Below, piece after piece: positions 17,407 through 26,005 of a stretch of DNA of 64,000 nucleotides (position 1 is the first letter of the stretch; each line of letters begins with the position of its first letter). The position numbers were made by a program, and so were the translations under genes. The notes beneath the pieces are model-generated. The model ran no database searches, was not told where the DNA came from, and saw only the letters and a list, made by a program, of their open reading frames with translations. The DNA comes from Bacillota bacterium (lineage in GTDB: Bacteria > Bacillota > Clostridia > DSM-8532), in contig JAEYOK010000030.1 in assembly GCA_023411795.1 (NCBI GenBank), positions 1-64,000 on the forward strand, in the 5' to 3' direction.

Positions 17407-19359
17407 ATGAAGAGAAGGATTATATTTTTAGTAGTAGTATTGCTGGTTTGTTGTACCATATCTCCTATAAGGGTAATGGCTACCGCCACCGAACGAGCTG
17501 TGGATTTTGTGATCACCATAAACCCCGACGGCAGTGCTGATTTTGTAGAGACGCATACAATCGGCTTCTCAGATAGCAAGGATTACTCCCGATACGGACG
17601 GATTTACATATACCCTGAAGGAAGAACCATGGACAATTGGGCAGTAACGGTAGACGGTGAAAGCTGGGAGCAGCTTCCCGAGGTTGACAACGATACACGC
17701 CCCGACGGTACCTTTGCGGTTGAGTATACTGATGAAGGAGCTACTGTTACCATGTATCATCGCAGTAATGATGAAGACCGCATATTTCAACTATCCTATC
17801 ATGTTGAAAGCGCTGTAAACATCTATGATGATATAGCAGAGTTTTTCTGGAATCTGTCAAGTGAGAACGAAATATCTACTATATATGATATGACGGCGAA
17901 GGTGATTTTACCTGATTCTTTGACGCAGGATGATTTCCGTATATGGGCACACGGTCCTTTAAATGGTGTGTTCAATAAAACCGGTAACAATACCGCCGGT
18001 CTGGAGGTTGAATTTGTTTCTTCCTACGAGCCCGTAGATATACGAATAGCCATGCCTGTGGAGCTCTTTAGCGGAGGATATAATGTAGGAGGTGAATTCC
18101 TGCAGAGTATTATGGATGAAGAGCAGGCGCTTGCAGACGATGCAAATGCCCAAAGGGAAGAAGATGAGCGACGTGCAGCCGAGATGTCAAGATATTATGA
18201 AGAATGGGATCGCAAACACCCGATACAGGCATGGATTAACGATAATTATGATCTGGCTAATACTGTTTTCATGATCTCTATTTTCGGTATCATACCCTTT
18301 ATATTAATCTATGCTTTTATAACAAAGATCATTAATAAGCAAAAAACTAAGAAAATGCGTCGTTCAGCCAAAGTTCAACCTCAATATTATCGGACCTTGC
18401 CCGATAAAAGGCCACCGGCCATAGCCGGATTCCTGGCTCAATACTACGGCAAAAAGGATTATGGGAATTATTTTACCGCCACCTTGATGGATATGAGCCT
18501 TAAAGGACACCTTACCATGAAGAGTGTTGATAATGAAACCTTTATAGGACTTAAAGAAAGCGAAGAGCCTTTATTACCCCACGAAAAGGTACTCTACGAT
18601 ATGCTTAATAAGGCAAGTGGAGACCAGCAGTCATTATACCTCAAGCAGCTTCAGGACAAAATCAAAGAAGATCCTGAATGGGCAATCGCACAGCGAAATA
18701 GTTTTAACGCAAGGATTGAGGAGCAGTTTAATGAAGCTGTGAGCATTGATGATATCACAAAAAAAACCACACTGAAGCAGACCTTAATAAGGCTTCTGAT
18801 ATGGGGTGGTGTTGGATTTATTCTGCTGGGTCCGTTTATTGCAACTGATCTTGATATATATGAAGTTCTGACCGGGAGACTTTCCTCCGGCATGATTGGC
18901 TTTGCAATAGCTATAGCATGGGGTATTGCCGCCAGGGTTATCAGTGGAAGTCGGAAAATAAAAATTCTATCTCAGGAGGGTGAGGACAGTTTGGCTCTCT
19001 GGCAGGCATTTGGCCGTTTTCTTGATGATTTCACACTTTTTGACGAGAAGGATCTGCCTGAATTTCCGATATGGAAGGAGTATCTTGTCTACGCAGTTGC
19101 TCTCGGAAAAGGGGAAAGACTTATTAAGGATTTGGCGGTTCGCTATCCTTCCATGATGTCGGATGAGGATGATACTTATTTTTCAGCCATTTATCATAAC
19201 GGTCATGTTAATACAAAATTCTTTGATACGCTAGATAGAGTTCAGAAAACAACATATCAGGCAATGGTTATTGAATCATCAGGAAGCGGCGGAGGAGGAG
19301 GATTCTCGTCATCGGGTGGCGGTAGTAACAGCGGAAGCGGTGGTGGCTTCGCTGATTAA
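17407..19359 (+). CDS. DUF2207 family membrane protein
   Basis: This 650-residue protein has a signal peptide (1-26), an extracellular beta-rich DUF2207 domain (about 30-230, including NPDGSADFVETHTIGF), a charged helical stalk (about 238-275), a membrane helix (about 286-308), a cytoplasmic region with the ALYYGKKDYGNYF-like segment of the family, two further helices (about 460-480 and 490-512), and a C-terminal Gly/Ser-rich tail (about 623-650, GGGGGFSSSGGG). This order is typical of DUF2207 proteins. It immediately follows lemA, its normal partner, and precedes a histidine kinase gene. The function of the pair is not known; envelope stress or surface assembly is plausible. Confidence 0.9.
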   Translation: MKRRIIFLVVVLLVCCTISPIRVMATATERAVDFVITINPDGSADFVETHTIGFSDSKDYSRYGRIYIYPEGRTMDNWAVTVDGESWEQLPEVDNDTRPDGTFAVEYTDEGATVTMYHRSNDEDRIFQLSYHVESAVNIYDDIAEFFWNLSSENEISTIYDMTAKVILPDSLTQDDFRIWAHGPLNGVFNKTGNNTAGLEVEFVSSYEPVDIRIAMPVELFSGGYNVGGEFLQSIMDEEQALADDANAQREEDERRAAEMSRYYEEWDRKHPIQAWINDNYDLANTVFMISIFGIIPFILIYAFITKIINKQKTKKMRRSAKVQPQYYRTLPDKRPPAIAGFLAQYYGKKDYGNYFTATLMDMSLKGHLTMKSVDNETFIGLKESEEPLLPHEKVLYDMLNKASGDQQSLYLKQLQDKIKEDPEWAIAQRNSFNARIEEQFNEAVSIDDITKKTTLKQTLIRLLIWGGVGFILLGPFIATDLDIYEVLTGRLSSGMIGFAIAIAWGIAARVISGSRKIKILSQEGEDSLALWQAFGRFLDDFTLFDEKDLPEFPIWKEYLVYAVALGKGERLIKDLAVRYPSMMSDEDDTYFSAIYHNGHVNTKFFDTLDRVQKTTYQAMVIESSGSGGGGGFSSSGGGSNSGSGGGFAD

Positions 19360-19440
19360 AATACTTCATTACTTGAAGTATGCGGTTATAAGAAATATAA
19401 TGGAAAAAAAGGGTTAAATTTGACCGATAGGGAGAATGAT

Positions 19441-21408
19441 GTGCTGCATATAAAGAATATTATATTTAACCATAGGCTGCCATCCATTATGTTAGCGGTA
19501 GTTCTCACGATGGTTGCACTGACGGTACTGGTTAATCATTCATGGCTTACGGGGGAGACAACCAAAAGCCTTATTGTCACCGAAGAAAATGGTATTTATG
19601 ATTTAACTGGTTTAAATGTTTCGAAAGAAACGGTCATCAAGCTGGTACCGGGGGATGTCTATTATCCCAATACATACTTGACGCCTGAAAGTGTTAATAA
19701 TTATGTGCCTGAAAGTATAGACCGATTTGAAGAAATTAGAGCTGATTATCTCTCTCAGAGGTTTGTCCTCAAGGTGCCTGAAGGTAGCGGCGTATATGCC
19801 TTTACCTTTACCCTCTCCGGTCGCCATGCCATGGAGGTCTATGTAAATGGCACACTTTCCTCACAGACCGGAAAAACAGGTACTACCAAGCAAGACACGG
19901 AGGTTTGGGAAAATAATATCTCATTCTATGGAGCCGAGGTAAACGGTGAAATAGACATTCTTTTAAACAGCGCGCAATTTTACCATGCCAAGCGCGGGGC
20001 ATCCCTTGCCGAGTTAATCCTTAGCAGCAGTAAATCCCTATACAATCCATTCTTTAACAGCCAGATAATAGGAATAGCAAGTATGGGTGTGCTTTTGTGT
20101 GCAGCGGTACTCCTATTGGGCATTTATCTGATGCTCTCTCGCACAAGTGCAACCTTGTATTTTGCTCTTGCCTGCATAGTCATGGCGATACGAGAATGCC
20201 TGCAAAGTCAGGCTTGGGTTTATTTTTCAATACCAGGAAACATATCATTTATGTTGGAATACTTAAGTATGGTGCTGACGACCATTTTTCTTTCGTTGTA
20301 TCTGAAGCAGTATGCAACAGGGAAATTAATGTTTACAGCCATATATACTGCGATACTGGGCTCTTTAGTTTATGGGATAGTTGTGATTTTTGGTGATTCT
20401 CTCATTTATACCTCCACATTGAAATATTATCAGATTCTGCTTGTCTTATGTATAGTGCCGGGAATAGGATTTCTATTCTGGAAAATGAGATGCCCAACAA
20501 AGGAACAGGGTACGGCTTTGTTCGGAATAGCGGTCTTTTACTTTGCGGCTCTCTCCGATATTGTGATGTACAGCGATATTTTTGGTGACACAAAGGTTAA
20601 TGTGCCCGTCACTTCGGCAGCCATGTTGATCTTCATGCTGGCGCAAACAATATCTTTATTTCAGATGAATAACCGGGTGTTGGGAGAGGCAAAAGAAGCA
20701 GAGCAGAAGCTGGAAGCCGAAAAAACAGCCCTTGAAAGCATAAACAGGCTCAAGACAGAATTTTTAAGCAATGTTTCCCATGAGCTGAAAACACCGCTGA
20801 CAGTAGTATCAGGTCATGCACAGCTTATGGGGGCGCAGCTTACAAATCCGGAATTTGTGTCGGTACGGGATAAAGCCCGTATCATTTCCTCAGAAGCTGA
20901 TCGGCTGGCTTTGTTGGTAGGACAAATGCTTGATATGGCCCGGATTGAAGAGAACAATATTCTTCTTGAAAAACGTTATTGCCACATTGATGAGCTTATT
21001 TATCAGGCAGTGGAAACACATTTCCCCATACTGAACAAGAGTGATAATCGTCTGGAACTTGATGTAGGTCTTGATTTGCCAAAGGTGAATGTCGATCCTG
21101 CCCGTATTACGCAGGTGATAGTAAATTTAATTGCCAACGCTCTTAAACATACTCAAAAGGGAGTAATAACCATTTCAGCCGAAAAAGCCGAAAATTTTAT
21201 TGAAGTATCGATATCCGATACAGGAAAAGGCATTCCTGATGAAGAGCTAGTTAATCTGTTTACACGCTTTCAACCGGGGAGCAGCAAAATCGGAACCGGA
21301 CTGGGGCTTTATATTTGCAAACACCTTGTGGAGGAGCATGGAGGTTCCATCGGTGTGAAAAGTGCTTTGAACAGGGGTACAACAGTCACGTTTTCACTTC
21401 CTCTGTAA
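19441..21408 (+). CDS. 7TM sensor histidine kinase
   Basis: The protein has an N-terminal membrane helix, an extracellular beta-sandwich-like domain (about 60-190), a seven-helix membrane domain (about 200-400; the 7TMR-DISM layout), a short coiled coil and a full kinase core. The core shows H-box NVSHELKTPLT near residue 446, N-box NLIANALKH near 562, G1 DTGKGIPDE and G2 GTGLGLYICKHLV. It should autophosphorylate on the H-box histidine in response to an extracellular ligand. GTG 19441 is preferred because GGGAG lies 6 bases upstream; an in-frame TTG at 19420 is the alternative. It follows lemA-DUF2207 and converges with the response regulator gene, 12 bp away, its obvious partner. Confidence 0.92.
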   Translation: MLHIKNIIFNHRLPSIMLAVVLTMVALTVLVNHSWLTGETTKSLIVTEENGIYDLTGLNVSKETVIKLVPGDVYYPNTYLTPESVNNYVPESIDRFEEIRADYLSQRFVLKVPEGSGVYAFTFTLSGRHAMEVYVNGTLSSQTGKTGTTKQDTEVWENNISFYGAEVNGEIDILLNSAQFYHAKRGASLAELILSSSKSLYNPFFNSQIIGIASMGVLLCAAVLLLGIYLMLSRTSATLYFALACIVMAIRECLQSQAWVYFSIPGNISFMLEYLSMVLTTIFLSLYLKQYATGKLMFTAIYTAILGSLVYGIVVIFGDSLIYTSTLKYYQILLVLCIVPGIGFLFWKMRCPTKEQGTALFGIAVFYFAALSDIVMYSDIFGDTKVNVPVTSAAMLIFMLAQTISLFQMNNRVLGEAKEAEQKLEAEKTALESINRLKTEFLSNVSHELKTPLTVVSGHAQLMGAQLTNPEFVSVRDKARIISSEADRLALLVGQMLDMARIEENNILLEKRYCHIDELIYQAVETHFPILNKSDNRLELDVGLDLPKVNVDPARITQVIVNLIANALKHTQKGVITISAEKAENFIEVSISDTGKGIPDEELVNLFTRFQPGSSKIGTGLGLYICKHLVEEHGGSIGVKSALNRGTTVTFSLPL

Positions 21409-21419
21409 CAACTTGCTCT

Positions 21420-22109
21420 TTATGTAAAGCGTACCTTACGAAGAACATAGTCCATCTGCTTGCTGCCGGTTATTTCAAAAACGCTGCCATCATCCAGCGA
21501 GAGGTGCTTGCGAAGTCTTGAAATGTTAACCGAAACTATTCCTTTCCAGTCTCCGTCTTCGGTGCCCCAGGTGCGGCGGTAAAGCTCTTCGCCACTGACT
21601 CTTCGCCCAGCTGACAGCGCAAGGCAACAAAGAAGCTGGAGCTCCTTGGGCGGTAAGGAAATCTGTCTATTTTCCAGAAAAACAATCCCTGATAGAACAT
21701 CAATGGAAAGGGGTGGCAGTTCAATACGTCCCTCAAATTCAATTCCTTTTCGTCGAAGCTGGGCTGCTATCCGTGCTCCCAATATTGTAAGATCATAGGG
21801 CTTTGTGATGTAATCGTCCCCACCTTGCATGAGCCCTTTTATGACACTCTCATTCTCATCCCTGCTTGTCAGAAAGATAATGGGAGCGTTTGTCTTTTGC
21901 CGCAACTCGGCACAGAAATCAAAGCCAAGGCCATCAGGCAGCATTACGTCCAGAAGAATCAAATCCGGAGTGCATTCCTCCAATAGAAACCTTGCGCAGG
22001 AAATGGTTTCAGCCACAGAAACCCCATAGCCCTGACCCTCTAGGTATTCCCGGTTAAAGCTTGAAACATTTTTCTCGTCCTCCACCATCAGGATATGTGC
22101 TTGTTTCAT
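21420..22109 (-). CDS. OmpR/PhoB-family response regulator
   Basis: This 229-residue protein has a receiver domain with acidic pocket VEDE (about 10-12), phosphorylation site LLDVMLPD (Asp about 54), a conserved Thr/Ser (FLTS) and KP (TKPYD), followed by a winged-helix DNA-binding domain (about 130-229, SLPPKELQLLCCL and NISRLRKHL). It is encoded tail to tail with the sensor kinase and head to head with the DUF2442/lipoprotein operon. The palindrome at 22165 lies between it and that operon. OmpR-type regulators usually bind direct repeats, so binding to this palindrome is a hypothesis. It most likely controls the lemA and lipoprotein operons. Confidence 0.93.
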   Translation of the reverse strand: MKQAHILMVEDEKNVSSFNREYLEGQGYGVSVAETISCARFLLEECTPDLILLDVMLPDGLGFDFCAELRQKTNAPIIFLTSRDENESVIKGLMQGGDDYITKPYDLTILGARIAAQLRRKGIEFEGRIELPPLSIDVLSGIVFLENRQISLPPKELQLLCCLALSAGRRVSGEELYRRTWGTEDGDWKGIVSVNISRLRKHLSLDDGSVFEITGSKQMDYVLRKVRFT

Positions 22110-22164
22110 TATTTTTCTATTCCTTCCGTTTTACACTACCCTTATTCTACCTTAAAAAAATTAA

Positions 22165-22214
22165 GATTACAATTTTGTAATCCTAAGCCTGATGATAAAG
22201 ATACCTGATATGCT
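22165..22214 (+). promoter_or_regulatory. Second copy of the palindromic operator and extended -10
   Basis: GATTACAA-TT-TTGTAATC (22165-22182) repeats the core of the palindrome at 16724. Again exactly 24 bases after its TTGTAA comes CTGATATGCTGAA, with TG-A-TATGCT as an extended -10. It lies between the response regulator gene and the DUF2442 operon, and could control either or both. Confidence 0.55.
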
Positions 22215-22318
22215 GAATCTGTCGGAATCGTGAATGTTGTTTAGAAAAACATCAGTTTTGCATAAATATTTTTGTAACTGCACCAGACCTTCCGGCTCAA
22301 CCATACAAGGAGGTTTGT

Positions 22319-22573
22319 ATGTCGAAAATTAGCTATGTGGCAACCTGTAACGAACCTGGAGGAGGAATGTTTGGCACACTGCTGGATATCCATTTCGACA
22401 ATGGACAAATTTTACTGCTTTCTATGAAAGATATGCAGGAAGATCCGGTTTTTTTTCGCCTGTACCAGAATGGAGAACTGAATCGTCCAAAAACCGACGG
22501 TTGCAGTGTGTACTGGAAGGATGGCCCCAGGCTATTCTTACACGAGATTATGGAGATGGCTAGGAGGACATAA
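22319..22573 (+). CDS. DUF2442-like small protein
   Basis: This 84-residue soluble protein has the DUF2442 pattern: beta strands with DIHFDNGQILLLSMKDM, then DPVFFRLYQNGE, then RPKTDGCSVYWKDGPRLFLHEIMEMA. DUF2442 proteins are small, usually of unknown function, and some accompany toxin-antitoxin-like genes. Here it is the first gene of an operon that also encodes a paralogue and lipoproteins. CAAGGAGG precedes the ATG at good spacing. It could be an adaptor or a regulator in the operon; there is no direct evidence. Confidence 0.7.
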   Translation: MSKISYVATCNEPGGGMFGTLLDIHFDNGQILLLSMKDMQEDPVFFRLYQNGELNRPKTDGCSVYWKDGPRLFLHEIMEMARRT

Positions 22574-22575
22574 AT

Positions 22576-22806
22576 ATGGCGGGGAAAATTAAAAAGGTAG
22601 AGGCTCTGGATGATCAATCGGACTGCATTGCTGTAGAGCTGGAAAATGGAAGTATAGCTATTATAGAGCTGAAAGCCAGACAGGGTAATCCACTGTTTGC
22701 TGAGATTAAAAATCTTTCCCGCCCAAAAACAGACGGTGAACGTATCTATTGGTCAAACGGCGCAAGCCTGACTGTGGAAGATATTATAAATATGTTGGAG
22801 GAGTAA
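22576..22806 (+). CDS. DUF2442-like small protein, paralogue of the preceding gene
   Basis: This 76-residue protein shares with its upstream neighbour the order ELENGSIAIIELK, GNPLFAEI and RPKTDGERIYWSNGASLTVEDI, so the two are tandem duplicates. The N-terminal part is more Lys-rich and diverged. The ATG is 2 bp after the upstream stop, behind GGAGGACATAAAT, and the next gene follows after 3 bp, so all are co-transcribed. Confidence 0.68.
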   Translation: MAGKIKKVEALDDQSDCIAVELENGSIAIIELKARQGNPLFAEIKNLSRPKTDGERIYWSNGASLTVEDIINMLEE

Positions 22807-22809
22807 AGA

Positions 22810-23874
22810 ATGAGAAAAGTATCAAAATTTAGAAAAATTGCGGTGCTATTATGCATATGCTTTTTGCTCACAGGGTTATATGGATGTGGAGAATCAAGAG
22901 TAAATTTAAGCAAAAACATGCTGATTGCTAATGACACCGATGTAACGGTTCTGTCCATAACTATGGATGTAGATGATAATTCACTGGATAGCCCTATTGA
23001 GTTGCTTGAAAGCCCACTAGCACCAAAAGAAGTGCGTTCAATTTCATTTTCTGTTCCTCAAAAACAAGCCAAAAAGGGTAATTGGTCAGTTCTGGCCATA
23101 ACTGAGGATGGTGAAGACTTTAGTTCCTCATTTGAAATTGGCGAGTTTAATCCCCACGGAGACAGCGCAGATATATCCTGTTTTAGTGTGTTTTGGAACG
23201 ATGAGGGGGAGCATTACAGTGTGAGGGTTTATATGAATGGATCAGAGGCTGATGATGGTATCTTTGCTTCCTATGGGGAACATAATGCCCCGGATGACGA
23301 TGAGGCTGATGACGAGGACGAAAGTACCGACTACACGGACGACAATAATGTTGGGGTATCTTCTGAAATACCGTTTATTCTCATGGATAAAGATGGATTA
23401 TATTACCACCAGGTTGACGGAGATGACCCATTGAGCCTGAAATTTGCCGATGGAGGGGTCTACATCAATAGTGATTCAATAAACACTTGGTGTGAATGTG
23501 ATATTGAGGGTAATACTATTACCTTGCTAAAAGGTAGTGATGATGTGGCACCAATGGAGTGGTTTAAATCTAGGGATTTATGTACGCTCGTCGACGACAA
23601 CGGAAACGTTTATACCATTGATGACAGTGAAGGACAGGAATTGGTAGAAAATAACTTCTACTATATGGATGCGGACTATGATTCGGCAAACTTCTTTTTT
23701 AGACTTGATGGCACATTGGAAGTGGAAAATGGCGAAGGAGAAACGGGAAGTTATACATATGAAGTAGACGGCGTAAAGGTTTATATGTTTATTGAAGGTG
23801 AAACCCTTGAGTTTGAAATTGTAAACAGGCGTGTTTTGATTGACACTGACGGTAACGTACTGTTTCGCCTTTAA
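22810..23874 (+). CDS. Lipoprotein with acidic linker and C-terminal beta-rich domain
   Basis: This 354-residue protein has a lipoprotein signal peptide with lipobox LYGC (Cys about 26). An N-terminal domain (about 30-155, ANDTDVTVLSITMDVDD...) is separated by a very acidic linker rich in Asp/Glu (about 157-178) from a C-terminal part ending in a lipocalin-like beta segment (GTLEVENGEGETGSYTYEVDG). It should be anchored on the outer face of the membrane. No function can be assigned. It belongs to the operon that starts with the DUF2442 pair. Confidence 0.8.
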   Translation: MRKVSKFRKIAVLLCICFLLTGLYGCGESRVNLSKNMLIANDTDVTVLSITMDVDDNSLDSPIELLESPLAPKEVRSISFSVPQKQAKKGNWSVLAITEDGEDFSSSFEIGEFNPHGDSADISCFSVFWNDEGEHYSVRVYMNGSEADDGIFASYGEHNAPDDDEADDEDESTDYTDDNNVGVSSEIPFILMDKDGLYYHQVDGDDPLSLKFADGGVYINSDSINTWCECDIEGNTITLLKGSDDVAPMEWFKSRDLCTLVDDNGNVYTIDDSEGQELVENNFYYMDADYDSANFFFRLDGTLEVENGEGETGSYTYEVDGVKVYMFIEGETLEFEIVNRRVLIDTDGNVLFRL

Positions 23875-23916
23875 CCTTGAAGAGAAAATGGTGATATCAA
23901 AAGGGAGACATGCAAT

Positions 23917-24849
23917 ATGAAAAAATTTATAATACTTACCCTTGCACTAATAATGACACTTTCTCTTGCCGCTTGCGGCAAGCCCACAGGTTTACAGAAT
24001 AGCGATGCTCCCAAGATTGAAAGTCCTGTAAAAAGCCCGGAAACAGAAGCCCCTAAGAGTGAGAGTTCTACTGAGAATCCGGAACCGGAGGATAACAAAT
24101 CCTTCATCGGGCTGTGGCACTCCATGAATATGGTGGCTGCAGGGTTCGGCGAGCGTTACGCCTTTAATGAAGACGGTACATTTATTTTTGGATCTTCTCA
24201 AATGGACGAATTCGAACGTCAACTTTACACAGCGGGAAGATGGAGCGTTACCGAAGGTAAGCTCAAGCTTGAAGTCAACGTACGGTTAGTTGTGCCGGTA
24301 GGGGAAACAGAGGATATAGTTCCAAGCGACGAGTTGATTATACTAGACAGGGGAGTGGTCAAGGTAATTCATGATCCCCCTGAAATTGAAAGCTACAGCA
24401 TTGCGAAAACCGGTACTGATCCCAAAACCGGCAGAAATACTATCACCATAGACGGCATAACATTTTATGATTTCAACAATCAAACCGATATGTTTGATGA
24501 ATATTATGATTTAAATGATTCCGGTGGTAGTGCCTCACCTGAAGAATGGAGTGATCCCGGCGACACAGATAAACTCCAATGGTGGGGAACCTATAAAAGC
24601 GAAGACTTAGGGTTTTCCATTGAAATCACAGAGTATAGCGGGGTTGACTTCTTAGTCAAGATTTATCTACTCAGAGACAGTCATACGGTTTTAGAAGGTA
24701 AGGCAGTGATAAGTGCCGAGTACGACCATCTGGCCGTATTCAAAGACTTTGGGTTTTATCTATACGAGGACTTCAGTGCTATTGACATTGTTGCATCTGA
24801 AGACTCCGAATGGTCCCATATGCGCGGTCAATACAAAAGGGTCGAGTAG
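23917..24849 (+). CDS. Lipoprotein with lipocalin-like domain
   Basis: This 310-residue protein has lipobox LAACG (Cys about 20), a Pro/Glu/Ser linker (about 28-62), then a beta-rich domain beginning FIGLWHSMNMV and FNEDGTFIFGSS...AGRWSVTEGKLKLEV, the G-x-W / D-G-T-F / G-x-W spacing common in lipocalin-like or DUF4923-like lipoproteins. A second similar repeat (LQWWGTYKSEDLGFSIEIT) occurs near residue 222. It is exported and membrane-anchored; the ligand is unknown. It is probably in the operon with the preceding gene (42 bp gap, GGGAGACAT before the ATG). Confidence 0.8.
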   Translation: MKKFIILTLALIMTLSLAACGKPTGLQNSDAPKIESPVKSPETEAPKSESSTENPEPEDNKSFIGLWHSMNMVAAGFGERYAFNEDGTFIFGSSQMDEFERQLYTAGRWSVTEGKLKLEVNVRLVVPVGETEDIVPSDELIILDRGVVKVIHDPPEIESYSIAKTGTDPKTGRNTITIDGITFYDFNNQTDMFDEYYDLNDSGGSASPEEWSDPGDTDKLQWWGTYKSEDLGFSIEITEYSGVDFLVKIYLLRDSHTVLEGKAVISAEYDHLAVFKDFGFYLYEDFSAIDIVASEDSEWSHMRGQYKRVE

Positions 24850-24882
24850 GCAGAATGTGATCAAAATAAGAAGTGAAAGGAA

Positions 24883-24910
24883 CAGGCAGACTGTTCACAC
24901 AGTCTGCCTG
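24883..24910. terminator. Perfect hairpin after the lipoprotein gene
   Basis: CAGGCAGACTGT (24883-24894) pairs with ACAGTCTGCCTG (24899-24910) around a TCAC loop, 12 bp without mismatch. A U-rich run is lacking directly after it, so it may be an attenuator or RNA-stabilising hairpin as well as a terminator. Confidence 0.5.
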
Positions 24911-24966
24911 CCCATTGCAGTTACTTTTATATAAGTTTAATGCATGGGCAGGAAACGGGCGTATAT

Positions 24967-25152
24967 ATGGCTGTATGGGTAGCTGTTATTTTAGCTGTAT
25001 TCTTTTTGGCAGGAGGGATAGTATCCCTGCGTAGGGGATTGAAAACCGAAAAGCGGCTCTGTAAAATCGCAGGTATAGCATTAATATTTGCTTGTGCCAT
25101 GTGCGTTTTATATCTTGCTGCAACATACCTAGTTCTAGGTAGCATTAAATAG
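24967..25152 (+). CDS. Small two-helix membrane protein
   Basis: This 61-residue protein has two hydrophobic segments (about 2-18 and 35-58) joined by a basic loop SLRRGLKTEKRLCK. I recognise no family. ATG 24967 has AGGAAACGGG upstream; the longer frame from ATG 24940 lacks a ribosome binding site. It sits between two exported-protein genes of the same cluster. Its small size leaves some doubt that it is expressed. Confidence 0.55.
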   Translation: MAVWVAVILAVFFLAGGIVSLRRGLKTEKRLCKIAGIALIFACAMCVLYLAATYLVLGSIK

Positions 25153-25243
25153 GATTTATTAGATATTTAGACCCCAAGAAACTGTTCTAAGATTTGAAAA
25201 CTAATAGTCTGTTTATATTTTGATTTTAAAACGGAGGAATATT

Positions 25244-25993
25244 ATGAAAAAATATTTCAAAATAATTATCGCGTTGGTGCTTAGTATGTTTATTTATACC
25301 TCGACAGTCACACCGGCCCTTGCCATTACAGCAAGTGATTGCGGGCTTAAGCTTGTTCAAAACAAGAGCTATACTAAAGACGGTAAATTCTATATGAGTT
25401 ATACCATAACCACAGGAAGACCTCCAGACTGTGCAGAGGCCGTAACAAAAATCAAAGCTTCTCTTGTGAATTCCAGCGGTAAAACAATATTCACCTGGTC
25501 TGAAAAGACATTTGAAGAATATAAAACTATTAAGCGTGATTATAGTGCCGATTATAGCAAACTACCATCAGGGACCTACACCATGTATGTCACCTGTACA
25601 GTTTCAGGGCGTGAGTATGGTGGTTATTCATGGACCGATTATGCTTTTAGATTTAGCTCAAAAATCAACCACACCCAAACCGCAGTTATAAACCTTAAAT
25701 CAGTTGATAATGTTGCTAATGATGATGGTTCTTATAGCAATAAAATTGTTTTTTCCCATTCCGGCGCAAAAGGCAAAAAAATATCTCTCGAGATATACAA
25801 CACTGACGGTAAGGTTGTTTACAAGACGACCGGTAATAATCCTATAAATTATGATAGCGGAACTTTTTACTTTAAATGGAGCGGGTACCCCTCAGGTGGG
25901 GGCTTAAAATGTCCTTCTGATGATTATATCATAAAGTATTGGTTAAGTAATGGTAATGCAAAACAAAGTACAGTCTATCTGGACATTTATTAA
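25244..25993 (+). CDS. Secreted protein with Ig-like folds
   Basis: This 249-residue protein has a clear signal peptide (cleavage likely after TPALA, about residue 27). The first half (about 30-150) looks like a beta-sandwich with SLVNSSGKTIFTW and LPSGTYTMYVTCTVSG. The second half (KISLEIYNTDGKVVYKT ... YFKWSGYPSGGG ... DYIIKYWL) matches the FlgD Ig-like pattern of W-x-G followed by G/S-x-Y-x-Y. No enzyme motif is seen. It is probably an extracellular structural or adhesion protein. CGGAGG lies 7 bases before ATG 25244; a TTG at 25220 is before that site and was not used. Confidence 0.75.
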   Translation: MKKYFKIIIALVLSMFIYTSTVTPALAITASDCGLKLVQNKSYTKDGKFYMSYTITTGRPPDCAEAVTKIKASLVNSSGKTIFTWSEKTFEEYKTIKRDYSADYSKLPSGTYTMYVTCTVSGREYGGYSWTDYAFRFSSKINHTQTAVINLKSVDNVANDDGSYSNKIVFSHSGAKGKKISLEIYNTDGKVVYKTTGNNPINYDSGTFYFKWSGYPSGGGLKCPSDDYIIKYWLSNGNAKQSTVYLDIY

Positions 25994-26005
25994 GGGGGCG
26001 ATTAG

